DNA of 64,000 nt from Nageia nagi (lineage: Eukaryota > Pinophyta): the NCBI GenBank assembly GCA_050084985.1, contig JBITNC010000001.1, forward strand, positions 41,354,001 to 41,418,000. Reading direction: 5' to 3'. The translations under genes were made by a program, and so were the position numbers. Of this stretch, positions 13,801 to 25,990 are shown one piece after another. The notes beneath the pieces are model-generated. The model was not told the DNA's origin and made no database searches. It saw only the letters and a program-made list of their open reading frames with translations. Within the stretch, counting starts at the first letter, position 1. Each line of letters starts with the position of its first letter.

Positions 13801-14078
13801 TTTGTGTTGTAATATGTTGCTACCTTGAGGCACAGTTCTAGGAATGGAGCAATAAAAGGGATCAAAGAAGATTTAATGATCTTGCATTAAGCAAGTGTAT
13901 CATTGAATAATCATTCATGTGGGATCTTGGCCATATTCTCTAATGACTTGATGAGGTCAATGTTTTCCTAGTTTGTGTCCTTGATTTTTCCAAGGCCATA
14001 TACTAGCATAGCTATAGGGAAGAGAGGTTTCCCTCATTTTTCCAAGGTAGTCAGGCTAGTCTTCATGAGCTTCTCCAT
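10895..14078 (-). pseudogene. E1 extra ORF upstream of gag, unknown function
   Basis: One minus-strand frame, allowing stops, reads from ATG at 14078 ('MEKLMKTSLTTLEK') to a stop at 10895 ('SHVQIAN'), about 1,060 codons. The longest open pieces are 13611-13865, 12577-12933 and 10895-11200. Protein-like stretches persist between stops, for example 'FLELCLKVATYYNTKERVLL', 'YRLPHYVSDLFILIEFC' and 'ELANYSFTVEYVVEYYDPKG'. There is also a Pro/Ser-rich, charged middle with 'DQRKKRREEE' near 12.0 kb. I recognise no domain, and it is neither gag nor pol. It could be an ORF1-like protein as in Ogre-type elements, which also place an ORF before gag. The function is unknown. Confidence 0.6.
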
Positions 14079-15535
14079 TTGGAGTTTTTGTTTTTCTTAT
14101 CAATGCTCATGATTCAAACCTATGGAGTACAACAAGGTGTTAGGAGTTGTATTGGGTATCTTTGGAGTGATTTTGGAGCAAAAAAAGAGTGAAAATTTTG
14201 GCTTATTTTTAGTTTTTTTAGAAGCCATATGGATTTTTGATAATTTTGAGGTTCATCAAAAGTGGAAAACAAGTACATGGGGTGTTTGAAAATAAATCTA
14301 GGAGGCTTTTGGCCAAGTCTCAAGAAAAATTTTGATTTTTTATGGTTTGAATTAACTCAAAATTTTTTTTAGCCCATGTATTCATTTTTTGATAGGTTTT
14401 TATAGCTTCAAAGCTTGGAAAGATAGGGATGTAAAATGGGTTTTCAACCTTCATTTTTTGGAAGTGAATTATGGAGGCTACTCTCCTATATGGGATCTTT
14501 CATTTTGGTATTCACTTTGAAGTTTAGATCACTCAAAATTTTGGAGTTGTTTGGCCTTGAAAAAGTGTTTTTTGTGTTTTCTCACTTTTTGTCAAAAAGC
14601 TTGAAAATGGCCAAAAGATAGGGGGGTCTGAAATTTTAAAAAAAATTTAAAAAGTGGATTTGACCTAATGGGTGGATAGATGATCCATAAACTATAAGAT
14701 TAAAATTTCAATTTAACCTTTTCTTAGGATCAATTCACACTTAAAACAATTAAGTGCTTGAAAAGGAAAATTAGGAACAAATTTGTAAACACAGAGAAGA
14801 GAAAAGCATTCACCATAGAAAGAGACAAGCAAAATTATCTTGGTTCACCCGATGTGGGCTACATCCAGCTCAAAAGCTCTCTACTATCAGTGGGTAGAAT
14901 CACTTTACAAGGCCTCCATGATCCTTCAAAACCTCCTCTCACATTCACAACACATGCATAGCTCTGAAAATCACAACAAGAACTGAAAACAACTCTCCTG
15001 AAATCCTCCTCCCTCTCCCTCCAATTTGCTCCCCTTTTTAAACAATTTTGGGGGCTAAAATTGGAGAGTCTTACAACTAGGAAATGTAATACAGAACCTA
15101 TTTTTAGATACCCATTATCCTCCTTGATCTTCATGTCCAATTTGGCCTCAAATGGTTGTAACAATTTCCCCAAAATTAGCTCTAAAATCAAAATGATACG
15201 CTCACTAGATTATTTCAAGCTTACAGAATTAAATCAACCTAATAATAGGACCTTAGGCGAGATAAAATCACCAAAACCTTTGAAAACACTAAAAATACAT
15301 CAAAAAAACTAAAATTGGGTGAGTGCATTATGGTGATGACACATGGTAGGCTTAGAGGAAGTCAACCTCCTATTGACTAGTGACTGGTGATCTTCATAGG
15401 TGGCTTGGCTGGTAGTCTCATGGGCAGCTTGGTGGCAGGCTAGCGGTCTTGTGGGCAGTCAAACTCCATGCGGTCAAACTCCACATAGGCCTCCATGATG
15501 GCAAGCGAGTCCCCTCTATAATGGCCACCCAAAAC

Positions 15536-15572
<37 letters not shown>

Positions 15573-15760
15573 ATATATATTATATATATATATATAATTT
15601 AATCCTTTTAATTTTTCTTAAAAATACACAAACGAAATTAATTTCATATCTTCCACATACGGATTCGGATTCACGATCTGAAAGAAGCATCAGAAAGCTG
15701 AAGATAAGGTGATCATAATAAACACACTAAAATGGAGATTACTAAATTTTGAAGGGATCC
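14079..15760 (-). other. E1 leader or end of 5' LTR
   Basis: On the minus strand this stretch resembles the transcribed end of a plant LTR. A pyrimidine/purine-skewed leader is followed at 14841-14865 by 'GTAGCCCACATCGGGTGAAC', a motif common near the 3' end of plant LTRs. No iMet-type primer site follows. A tRNA-3'-end-like string with CCA at 15525-15527 ('GAGTCCCCTCT' upstream) is a weak alternative primer site. The 5' LTR may therefore end near 14.7 kb or near 15.53 kb. Short open frames here (14758-14961, 15061-15312) have no protein-like content. Confidence 0.4.
15536..15597. repeat. (TA)n microsatellite
   Basis: About 60 bases of alternating T and A with two phase breaks, at the edge of the E1 LTR region. 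On the minus strand it lies upstream of the leader-like sequence and could serve as or hide a TATA box. Confidence 0.95.
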
Positions 15761-18704
15761 AAATTTTGGATCAACAGAGGATGGAATTCTAAGATACTTG
15801 AAAACTTTTAACAAGGTTTTGGCTGATTTTGGATCTTGTGAGCAATTTTAAATTTTTTGAGCAATTTTGTGATGTTTTGTGAGGATTTTGCTCAAAAATG
15901 GGTGCATAGAGGCTCAAGGAGAGTGTTTGTGAAGAAAATGAGAGGCTTAAGGGGTTATTTATATATTTTTTGTGCCTTTTGCATGCTTCTTAGTGGGGTT
16001 TTGAGCTAAAAAGTGCTCTATAGATGCATTTTGCATAGTTTTTAAGTTTTTGGAGCCTTTAAACACTCCATAGGATTGCAAACCTAAACTTGAATTTTTG
16101 AGGCACTTCCTTGGGTCAAAATGAAAAATTTCAAAGTTTAAGTGTGCTTCAAATCACTTCATTCACTATTTATGTGCCCAAAATTGAATTTTGATGACTT
16201 TTGGGGCTTTATCCTTGCACTTCAGCACCATTTCTCACTTTTTTGGGTTATCCAATGGCTTGGAAAATTGTGCCTAACCTTTTAGGGAATTTATAGTGCT
16301 CAATTTAAAAAATTTAGAAGTTTAAACATGCTTGGAATGCAATTTCCCATGCAACCATGTGAAAAAATTTGAAATTTTACAAAAATTTCACTCCTCTTCA
16401 TGCTAGGTGATGATTTTCACTTCATTAGTTTTAGAAAAATTAACAAACCTATGCCTAGCATTTTGAGCCACTTTCCTTGCTCAAATTTGGAAATTTGCAA
16501 GTTTAAATGTGCTAAAAATCATGTTTTCCTTGCAATTAACCCTTGAAACTTGGATTTTGAGGTAATTTTTCAAAAATTCTTATTCCTAAGTGCTATATTT
16601 CACTTCATTAGATTCTTAATGGGATGAAAAATTGTGCTTACCCTTTAGGTGCCTCAAAATTACTTAAAATTCAATTTTTTACAATTTTAAATGTGTTTAT
16701 AATGGTGTTTTTGACCCAATGGACCCTTCACACTTGAATTTTGAGCAAAATTTGTAAAATATTTCCATCCTAGGTGCTAGATTTCGCTCCATTGGATTTC
16801 CAATGGCATGAAGACCTGCACATAACCTTTAGGTACCTTTCTATCACTCAAAATTTGAATTTTATAGTTCTAAATGTGCTCAAAATGGGGTTTTCCATGC
16901 AATTAACACCTTGGGATCAAATTTTAGTGCATTTTTCATTTATCCCTCCAAGTTAGGTGCCATTTTTCATCCCTATGGAATTAGTAACATTTGCAAACCT
17001 ACATCTAGCCTTTGGAGGGTCAAAACTTGCTTAAATTTTGAATTTTCAAGACCTAAATGTGCTAGAAAACACATTTTACACCCAATGGACCCCTTAAACT
17101 TTAGTTTTGACCAACTTTTAGCAATTTTTTTTTATTTTTAGGTGCCATTTTTCATCCCATTGCATTTCCATAGCTCTCAAAACCTACACCTAGCCTCTAG
17201 GGTGCCCAAATGTGCTTAAAATTGAAAACGTTAAGACCTAAATGTGCTTATAATCATGTTTTCCTTGGTCCTAAGCACTTAAAATTGATTTTTGGTCAAA
17301 AAACATTCCATGTTATCAATCTAGGTGCCATTTTTCACTTCAATGGATTTGGAAAAATCTAAAAACTTGCGCCTAGCATTCTAGGGGTATTTACTTGCTC
17401 AAAATCAAAATGTTCAAGACCTAATGTGGTTTATAACCATATTTTCCACTCATTTATGCATTTAGATTTCATTTTTGATGTGTTTCCACTTTTTATTTAC
17501 TATCTACATGCCAAAATGCATCTTTATGGATTTTCCATAGGCTTGAAAAATTGCTCCTAGTCTTAGAGTGCCTTAGACTTGGTCAAAATCAATAATTTTG
17601 AGTCTTAACTATGATAAAATTCACCTTATCTCTCTAAATACACTCTTAGATTCAAATTTTGATACCATTTGTATTTATGTATAAGAAACATGCACCATTT
17701 TTTCCTCACTTGGATCTTCAATACCTTAGGAAAATGTCCCTAGGGCTAGGGGTACTCAAACATGCACTTTCGATCCATTTTGAACTCAATCTATGCATTT
17801 TTGACCACTCTTAATGTTTTCAAGCTCAAACTTAATCAAAAACCCTCTTCAACACCTATAAGCTCAAACTTTGTATTTTCGATGATTTTCAAGCTTAAAT
17901 GGTGCAAAAATGATCATTTCCCCCTTTTCAAGCTCAAAGTTATCATTCTTTATCATTTTTGATATTTTTAAGCTCTTAGTGTGAAAAAAATAACCTTTTC
18001 CAATGTTTCCAACATTTTTGAGCATTTTTGGCTATTCTAGGCTCAACTAGTCACTTTCGATCATTTTTGAGCTTTCCTAACTCAAATCGTGCAAAATGCA
18101 CCTTTTTACCATACTGACCATTGTCAAACCCAAAAGTGACCAAAATGCGCTTTTCTACCTCACTTTCCCTTTTTTGGCTTTTCGGTGTCAACTTTGATAA
18201 AAAAAATGCCCATTTTTGTTATCCTTGTCATTTTTAAGGGACTCGGACTCAAAAGTGACAAAATGCTAATTTTTGCTACTTAGGTACCTATACACCCAAA
18301 TTTTGTAAAAAATGAGCCTTTTGTGATGTTAGGCACCTATGAGCTCAATTCTTGAAAAAATGCTGTTTTTTGTCAACTTTGCTAATCTTGCACTCAAATG
18401 TTGTGAAAATGCACCTTTTTATGCTCTATTGGTCACTTGGTGAAAAACTCCCTTCTTGGTTGCTGTTGTGATCCAAAACAACATCCTACTTGATTTTGCT
18501 TGAAATCGAGCCATGAAAGGCATATAGATGCACTAAATTGACTTTGTGCCTCTATGGGTATTTGTGTGCATTACTTCATCACTTGGTTGCTCCAACTCTT
18601 TTCTCTAGTCATCATATAGTAACTTCTAGGCAATGTCATCCATTGCCTTCAAAAAAAGTAGGGTACCCAAAATGCTACATATTAGGGTGTGTTGTGTGGT
18701 CACA
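15760..18704 (-). repeat. 5' LTR of E1 (main part)
   Basis: The right ~1 kb is the partner of 1-1001. The part from 16.0 to 17.7 kb has no visible partner, because the other LTR leaves the window. The sequence is non-coding and built of tandem quasi-repeats. It ends in CACA at 18704, so the minus-strand LTR starts TGTGACCACACAAC. If the LTR also includes the leader-like DNA to the left it would be about 4 kb. Confidence 0.75.
16222..17690. repeat. Degenerate tandem array of ~183-bp units in E1 LTR
   Basis: The landmark 'aggtgccatttttcac' or a close variant recurs at about 16222, 16405, 16588, 16772, 16955, 17140, 17323, 17506 and 17688, a spacing of 182-185 bp. Each unit then has 'ggatttccaatgg', 'cctagcctttagg', 'gacctaaatgtgct' and 'tgaattttgagc' variants in the same order. 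Eight or more units are present, diverged by tens of percent. Confidence 0.85.
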
Positions 18705-19420
18705 ATAGATACTATAGACCATGTTAGTACCAATTTGATACAATCACTAAAATTGTAACACAAGGATGCATGATGCAACTTGGACTAAAATGATTCAAGT
18801 GATTAACCTTGTAAATAAGTATTTGGCATTTACCTTAGCTTGTAGATCTCAATCTTCATAGTCTTTAGAATAAGGAAAATTCCATCTTGAGAATTCAAAA
18901 TGTTTCATTTTGAGGAAGACATTAAACAATGTACCTTTAGAGCTCTCCATCCATGTTTTTGGTTGTTTGTGCATTGAAGAAATTTAGTTGTAGCCAATAC
19001 AGAGCTCTCTATGGAGGTAGCCCACTCATGGACAAGGGCAATGTTAAGTATAAAGGAATATAATTTACCATAACAATTCCCCTAATTGTTGAAGTAACTA
19101 GTTTAGCTTTTCAAGTATGAGTGTATTGAAAGCCAAACCAAATACTTCAACAATAAGTAAAATGCATATGATAAATTCTATTTCTTTGTACTTGAATGCC
19201 CTCATCCAAGAAGGGTTAAATCCATGTAGAGCTTTGTGTCAAGTGTTAAGGATGTTAGTTCCAATCCTCATTCATGGTCCAATTCCCTACATATGCAAGT
19301 TTAGGAAGTCATTATATGTTTTGGAGTATCCAAAAGCATGGTATGCTATATGGTATCAAAGAAGGTATGAACATCTATGTAAATTTGGAGAAATTATCAA
19401 GTGAGATGCAAGAAGAAAGG
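18705..19420. other. No recognised feature
   Basis: Flank of E1. A 95-codon plus-strand open frame (19117-19404) has no recognisable motif and I do not call it a gene. Confidence 0.6.
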
Positions 19421-19660
19421 TATATTCAAAATACAATACCTTTGTTGTAAGATGTAAAGGTATATTTGAAATACAATACCTATGTTGTGAGATGTAAAGG
19501 TATATTCAAAATACAATACCTGTGTTGTAAGATGTAAAGGTGTACTCAAAATACAAAACCTATTTTGTAAGATGCAAAGGTATACTCAAAATACAATACC
19601 TATGTTGTGAGATGTAAAGGTATATTCAAAATACAATACTTGTGTTATGAGATGTGGAGG
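19421..19660. repeat. 40-bp minisatellite, six units
   Basis: Units start at 19421, 19461, 19501, 19541, 19581 and 19621, each beginning 'tatattcaaaatacaatacc' or a close variant and ending 'gatgtaaagg'. Units differ by one to five bases. Confidence 0.95.
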
Positions 19661-22600
19661 CTAAAGATAAATGATTATGTGCATTATCAATACCATGGAC
19701 CAAACATGTAAAATTATTGGTACAATATCAAGGAAGTCTAAAAAACTATTAAATTATAAGATATCATTTAGAATGATATTAATGTATAATAAATTATAAT
19801 AAATAATATGAAAAAATACCCAATAATTATATTACACAATCTCCCATAATTTATAGTATCAAATATTGAAAACTTTAGAATGCATTTTAAAATAAAGTAA
19901 AAATCAAAAGTAATCTTGTGGAGGAAAATAAAACTTGAAAAAGGGCCAACTTAATTATGACATAAGCTAAATATATAACAATATTTTTGGTTGCATCAAA
20001 TTATAAATGGCATGCAAATACCAAGGGAGGAAATACATTATTATTATTTCTTTGTTGATAACCTGATAAATTACTTTTGAAGATTATCATATATCATTAT
20101 CATTATCATAGCAAAATGACCATCATGTGTACTTGGTGGGTCCTACAAAAAATAAAGAAAAATATGATCAACCATGATATACATGTAAATATTGAGCAAA
20201 CTCTACTATGAAGGCATATCAAATGTGACATATGCACTTTGTGGTCCTCATAACAAACCAAGGTTGATTAGAGACAAAGAAATAATGGAAATATTCTTGG
20301 AACATATCATTAAGGAAACTAAAAAATATAACAACCACCACACCAAAAGTAGTTTTGATATATAACATATCTTTCATAAGATCAACTTACTTAAGTACAA
20401 GTACAAGCAACAAGAATAACATTCTTCAATATATTGATTCATGGATTCATGAACCAAATATCTTATATCCTTTTTCTTTATATTATATGGTACATGCACA
20501 ATATTTACTTAAGCCTAGTGCAATATGTAAAGTAGAAAGAAATGCATTCACTTAAGTTTGCTTCTTTATCTAAATTAGTACTACTTTTGATACACTTTTA
20601 TATATTATTCTTGAAAAATGATATACAAGCTACTTATGGTCTAAAATGAATCTTGGAAACCATGTCATAATAATATTTTGTCCTTGAACATAAGTTGAGT
20701 TTAATTTTACATATGCTTAGATGGTCCACATGGTATGAATTATATACATTGTAGATATGGGCTAAAGGCATATATTTTAACCTTCTTTGTCTAATCATTT
20801 TCTTCTTACATGAATCCTAATATTGAATGTAATTATAATTTATACAAATATTTATATTTGAGCACTAACACAACTCATTTTACTCATATGAATTATTTTT
20901 TTAATTTATATTTTTTCATAGTAACTTTGATATTGCATAAGATTATTATTTTGTGTTCTTTTTATTTTATAAATTAATTTAAAATATGAAGAAACAAATA
21001 AACACTAATCATGCACTTCAATTATACTAAATAAAATATGAATATATATTAAATGATAAAATATTTTTCATAACGTTCATATGAATTATGGATAAATTTT
21101 TTAATAAAATGATTTATAGAACTTTAAATATTATTTCTTTATAATAATTATCTGAATTCAAAATACATCTTTTCCATTATATAATAATTCTATAATATCT
21201 ATAAATACTAAATAACTAACATATCTATAAATACTAAATAACTAACATAAAATTTAAGTACTTTTCAAATATAAAAAAATATACTTATTAAACTAGGAAA
21301 ACAAAAATATTATTACAATATCTCCATTAAGTGAAAAACAAGATCCATATTAAACCCACATCAATTAGTATAGCTTATACATTCAATCCAAAGACCCTAT
21401 ATTCCACATAATTATAATCATAAGAATAAACTTACTAAATACTCCAAAAATAGAAACTATTTAATACAACCCTCTCATAATTTAAGGTACAAATATATTT
21501 TGTTGCAAATTAATGGTATTCATGTGATGACAAAGATTTATATTATTTTCTTTGAATGATTCTCCCATGGATTAAACATAAGGGAATCGCAAAACCTAAG
21601 TAATGATTATGTGCATTATCAATTATTGCAAATAAATGAATATTATTATCAAATTCTAACCCAACAATATTTAAACCTTCTAATTCAACAAAAATGGCTT
21701 ATTTAAAATCCTTGTGCATTTTCAAGATTTCATGGAATACATGTCCAAATCATTGAGCTTTTGCTTGTATTATTAGGACATAAGCGAGATAAAATAAATA
21801 TGTTGGAAGAAAGTTTTGTAATTATGTTCATAGGTGCCAATTCTAGAATATTCTTTGTTTGTTTCTATTTACTATAAGAACTTTAACATTTGGTACATAC
21901 TTTAATTGAGATTACAATTCACGCAGTCCCTATTTTATTTTTATCTAAAAATTTTAGGTTTCCATCTTATTGCTTTAATTATTTTCCAAGGATGAAGTTT
22001 TATTGTCATAGGACTCAAGCATTTTAATGTTTCCCAATAGAATGTTGTGCATTGAGAAGCTTTAAATAAGCCATTTTTGTTGAATTATAAGGTTTAAATA
22101 TTGTTGGGTTAGAATTTGAAAACAATATTCATTTATTTGCAAAATAATGGACCTCACCATCGGACAACATGCAAAGGTCCTTTTTCTTGATGATATCAAA
22201 GGTACAAGGGGGTTGATTTTGTGGTAGTATAGACAACTCCTGATACATATGGTGCAATCCAATCTTGAGGACCATATTGTATTAAAAGTTGAAATTGCAA
22301 GCTCACTATAAAAGTACTTGTGAAAAGCAATTGAAATTGGCCACCAAACATTACTGAAACAAATTATTGACATACCAGTTTGAAGATGAACATGACAAAG
22401 AAATATGTATCTTTTTTAAAAAAATGCTACCAACTTGATCATTTCAAGATCCTTATCTCAATCCAATTTCTCTGATTATTCTTAAAATTGATCATTTTGT
22501 TAAAAAATGCTCTTTTAACTTGAATTAATGATCAACAATAATTTTCTTAATTCTTTGGATTTGAAAAAATAAATTTCACATGTTTAAGTGCAACAAAAGT

Positions 22601-25600
22601 GATTAAAAACTTGAATCTTGTCAAAGAGAATGCTTGATCATAAGTACAATTGATGATTTGAAATTTAATTAGAAAACAAGCGTACATTAGTTGACTTTAT
22701 CTTGAATTAGGATAATTTTTATTTAAATTTTTCTTATTATATTAATTCATTTTAAATATTTTTAATCAATAAAGATTAAGTGTCTACAAGTTATCCCCTT
22801 TATAAATGTAGTGAAAGGAATCAAGATTGCACTCCTAAAGTAAGAGAGAAAAATTATCACCCATTTTGATGATAATTCTTTGAAATAATGATGATCTCAA
22901 TGAATATTATAAGCTTGTACTTTAATGTTTTAGACTTTTCTTTATACCCTTTTTTCTTAGATTATGTGTGAATGCTGTGTGAGCCAAGGTATTTGAAGCA
23001 AAAATGAACCTACAAAAATGAAAAAGAAAAGAAAAAGTAAAGGATTCAAATGTTGGAAGGGGTTTATGCCTATCTTGGATCTTATGAGCACCTTCACACC
23101 CCCTTATTAGTGAACATCAACATAAAGAGGAATATGAAAAATATAAATTACATGATGAGCAAGTGATATATATGAAATACATGATTAATCAAGTGATATA
23201 CATGAAAATTAGAAATAACATGAAGAATTATGATAAGTGCATAACATGATAAGCTAAGGAAATGTGTATTATAATCTATGATCATGAATGTATAACTATG
23301 GATCATGAATTACCATAGTAAGCATGAATTCAAATGATGAGTAAAGAGTTAGGAATGTGTACCTAGAGGATTTATGATGGTCTCATCAATCACTATGTAC
23401 TACACTAAAAAAGGTATTTTACAATATTTATAAAATACCCTTAAAGGCCTTTAAAGGTGGTGATGTTATAAGAGATCAACCCAAAATACCTAATTTTTAA
23501 ATTTTGGGTAACATAGAATTTTTAAATAATCATTTAAAATAACTCTAAATTGTAGACAATATGTTTGTTAGGTATTTTATATTTTTAATTTCTCAAATAA
23601 AAATGTCAAATATTTATATTTTAAGGTTAAGTTTCATATTAATGTATAATCATAAATAATACATATCCAAAAGTATTTGTATTTATTTTTATTTTGTATT
23701 TGTAAATTCATAGTATTATTTTTAAATAATTTTTGAGCCTTTGATTATATTTTCCATAGAATCCATGGACTAGAATACTTCAATCAAACAATTTAGATGG
23801 TATGATTGAATGCATATTCCAATAGATATTCAATGTTGAATTTTACATATATTTCACATAAAATGGAAATTTTCAAGAGCTTAGTCAAAATTTATAGATT
23901 TATGATCTTAATTGAATAACGTATTATTGTGACTATAATAAAATCATTCCTAAGTTCATCATTTATCACTTCTATGAGAGAATATTATATTCATATGGAC
24001 TTATTCGAGAGATTTATAAATTCAATAATTAAAATATTTTTAATTCTCTTCAATTTATTACTTCATATGCACTTATTTCTAAAGGGAAAGGCTTTTTGGA
24101 ATCAATGGTTGAGAAAGTGTGATAGGGCCAGGCAGATGATTGAACAAATCTGGTCCATTGATTTCACAGTTTTGAACAAATTTCTCCAAATAAGATTAAA
24201 GTAATCTATCAAGGTCATTATCAAAATTTCAATGCCAAAGATCTCCTTTATGATCATATGATCATCGATATGTTGAGTGGATTATTATTTTTGGTGGAGT
24301 GAGGAAGAGCCTTAAAGGTCTAAATGCCTTAATACTCTTCACTTTCAATGTCAAGCAAAGTAATGTACACACTACAAGTTGAATAGTTGTGTGTTTTAGA
24401 CTATGCAAATTCTCATTCTTGTTGAGATGCCTACTCTACTTTATGTTAAAGAGAATATATATTATGGAGCATTGTTGAAGATTATTGAATATGAAATTCC
24501 ATAATGTCATGCCCTCATAAATATGAGAGAGAGTTTGAACAAGCTATCCATTTCATGTCTCATCGAACACCCTAACTTACTACAACGTTGAATTGAATGT
24601 AGCATGAAGTTGATGTGCTAGGATGTCGATTCAAAATTAGACACTCCTTGTATTTAAATATAGTTTGGATGGTTATATGAAAATTAAAAATGATATTTGT
24701 TAGGTACGATCTAGTTAAAATTATCATCTAGATGTGTTCCAAGGGATAGTTCAAGTGATTTGAGTTTTGACTCTTCAAATAAGAAGTTCAAAGTTTACAT
24801 TCTTGGGTGGGTTGGTGGGTGAGTTAGATGTAAAAAAGGGCATGGAATAGTAATTTCATTAAAAAATTATATATTATACAAATAACATTTTTAATTTTAA
24901 TTTTAAATAAATAGATACAAGTTAATGTTATTTCATATATTATGAAATATTACTTAACTTCATTAGTGTTAGAAATGATATCTTTTTTAATCATAAAAAG
25001 AGGTACACATTTGTTTGAACATTATTACTTGTTTTTATTGAAGATGAAAATTTTGAATTAAACATAATAGCAACACTTTTTATTCCTTTATAAATTCAAG
25101 AAAATTTAACATTTCTTAATAAGAAAATAATTTATGTTAATCTTAGTACTAATGGAAAATAAGAATGTATTATTAGGATCATTTAACTAAACAAGAACAA
25201 AATAATTTATGTTCATAAAATTTTAGAGAGATGGTGTTGAATTTGATTTGATGCTCTAAATCAATAGTTCTTGAAGATTTGTTTTGAGATATGATGATTC
25301 TCAAGTCTATGGTGAATCATTTCTACGAAGACTTTCTAAGATCTAAGATTCTCTAGGATTGTTACTTGAATCGAATAGTTCTCAAGTTTATAAGACTTTG
25401 TTCATGGGATTTGTCTCTGATCATTTGATTTTTTCATTAAAAATTAATTTAAATTTTTTAACATAGAGGGATGGCATCAAATTTGATTTGATATTTTTGA
25501 TATCACGATTGAATGATTTTTGAGAATTGTATTTTAGATATGATGGTTCAAAGGACATAGATAAAAGATGTGTTTGAGGGAATTTTGTACATACGAAAAG

Positions 25601-25777
25601 AAAATTTTAATGATTTGAAAGTTTAATAATCAGAGTTTGATTTTCATGATTTAGAATTAATATAAGGATTTTGACACTTCAAATATTTTTGAGGAGATGA
25701 TCAATTGTGCAACGCTTAATAACTTTCAAAAGATTTCAAGCTTGATCCAATGACTCTCAAGAACATAAAATATTAAA
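19661..25777. other. AT-rich intergenic DNA without recognised genes
   Basis: Very AT-rich, with short open frames only (for example 22062-22373 minus and 23929-24204 plus), none showing a known domain. It contains the inverted repeat listed separately. The phrase 'atgattatgtgcattatcaat' at about 19671 recurs at 21603, so part of it may be diverged dispersed repeats. Confidence 0.6.
21626..22142. repeat. Inverted repeat, 82-bp arms (foldback or MITE-like)
   Basis: Arm 21626-21707 is the reverse complement of 22061-22142 with about three to five mismatches in 82 bp, beginning TTGCAAATAAATGAATATT. The arms are separated by 353 bp that do not pair. Homology stops at both ends of the arms. Flanks are 'aatta' and 'aataa', at best a degraded target duplication. 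It could be a foldback transposon or an inverted duplication; a superfamily cannot be named. Confidence 0.85.
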
Positions 25778-25990
25778 TATTTGAGAAGAGTGTTTTTATT
25801 ATTTATTATTTATTTTTTATTTTTTTGAGATGACAATTTTGTGTAGGGAAATGGACACCCACCATATGTTACATATCCATCTACCTATGAGGGGGGAGAT
25901 TTGAAAGTGGTGCCTTTAATTATCCACTTGAGAGATTTCAACTACCCCTCTCTCCAACTCCCCTACACATGTTGGATTATTTGAGAAGAG
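25778..25990 (-). mobile_element. SINE-like insertion with 13-bp target duplication
   Basis: Identical 13-mers TATTTGAGAAGAG lie at 25778-25790 and 25978-25990 and bracket 187 bp. On the minus strand the insert starts 'AATCCAACATGTGTAGGGG', has a box A-like TAGGGGAGTTGG and, about 20-30 bp on, a box B-like AGTTGAAATCTC. It ends in an A-rich tail (AAAAAAATAAAAAATAAATA) directly against the target repeat. Head, internal pol III-like boxes, A-rich tail and a long target duplication are the hallmarks of a tRNA-derived SINE. The family is not recognised. Confidence 0.7.

Larger units (their letters stand above)
1..18704 (-). mobile_element. Ty3/gypsy LTR retrotransposon E1, left end cut by window
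   Basis: Bases 1-1001 and about 17693-18704 are direct repeats that end alike (..GTGTGTT.TGTGG.CACA), so they are the two LTRs of one element. Between them, read on the minus strand from right to left, lie an extra ORF, gag, protease, an RNase H-like domain, RT, RNase H and integrase, all with many stops and shifts. The 3' LTR runs out of the window at base 1. No target duplication can be tested. The strand comes from the coding remnants. The gag-pol order is typical of Ty3/gypsy, except for RNase H upstream of RT and a long ORF before gag. The exact inner border of the 5' LTR, somewhere between 14.6 and 15.8 kb, is uncertain. Confidence 0.85.

Noticed and set aside
15449-15712. 87-codon frame
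   Set aside because: Mostly translation of the TA microsatellite (Ile-Tyr repeats).
23401-23440. CACTAAAAAAGGTATTTTAC as a CACTA transposon end
   Set aside because: No inverted partner and no 3-bp duplication were found downstream.
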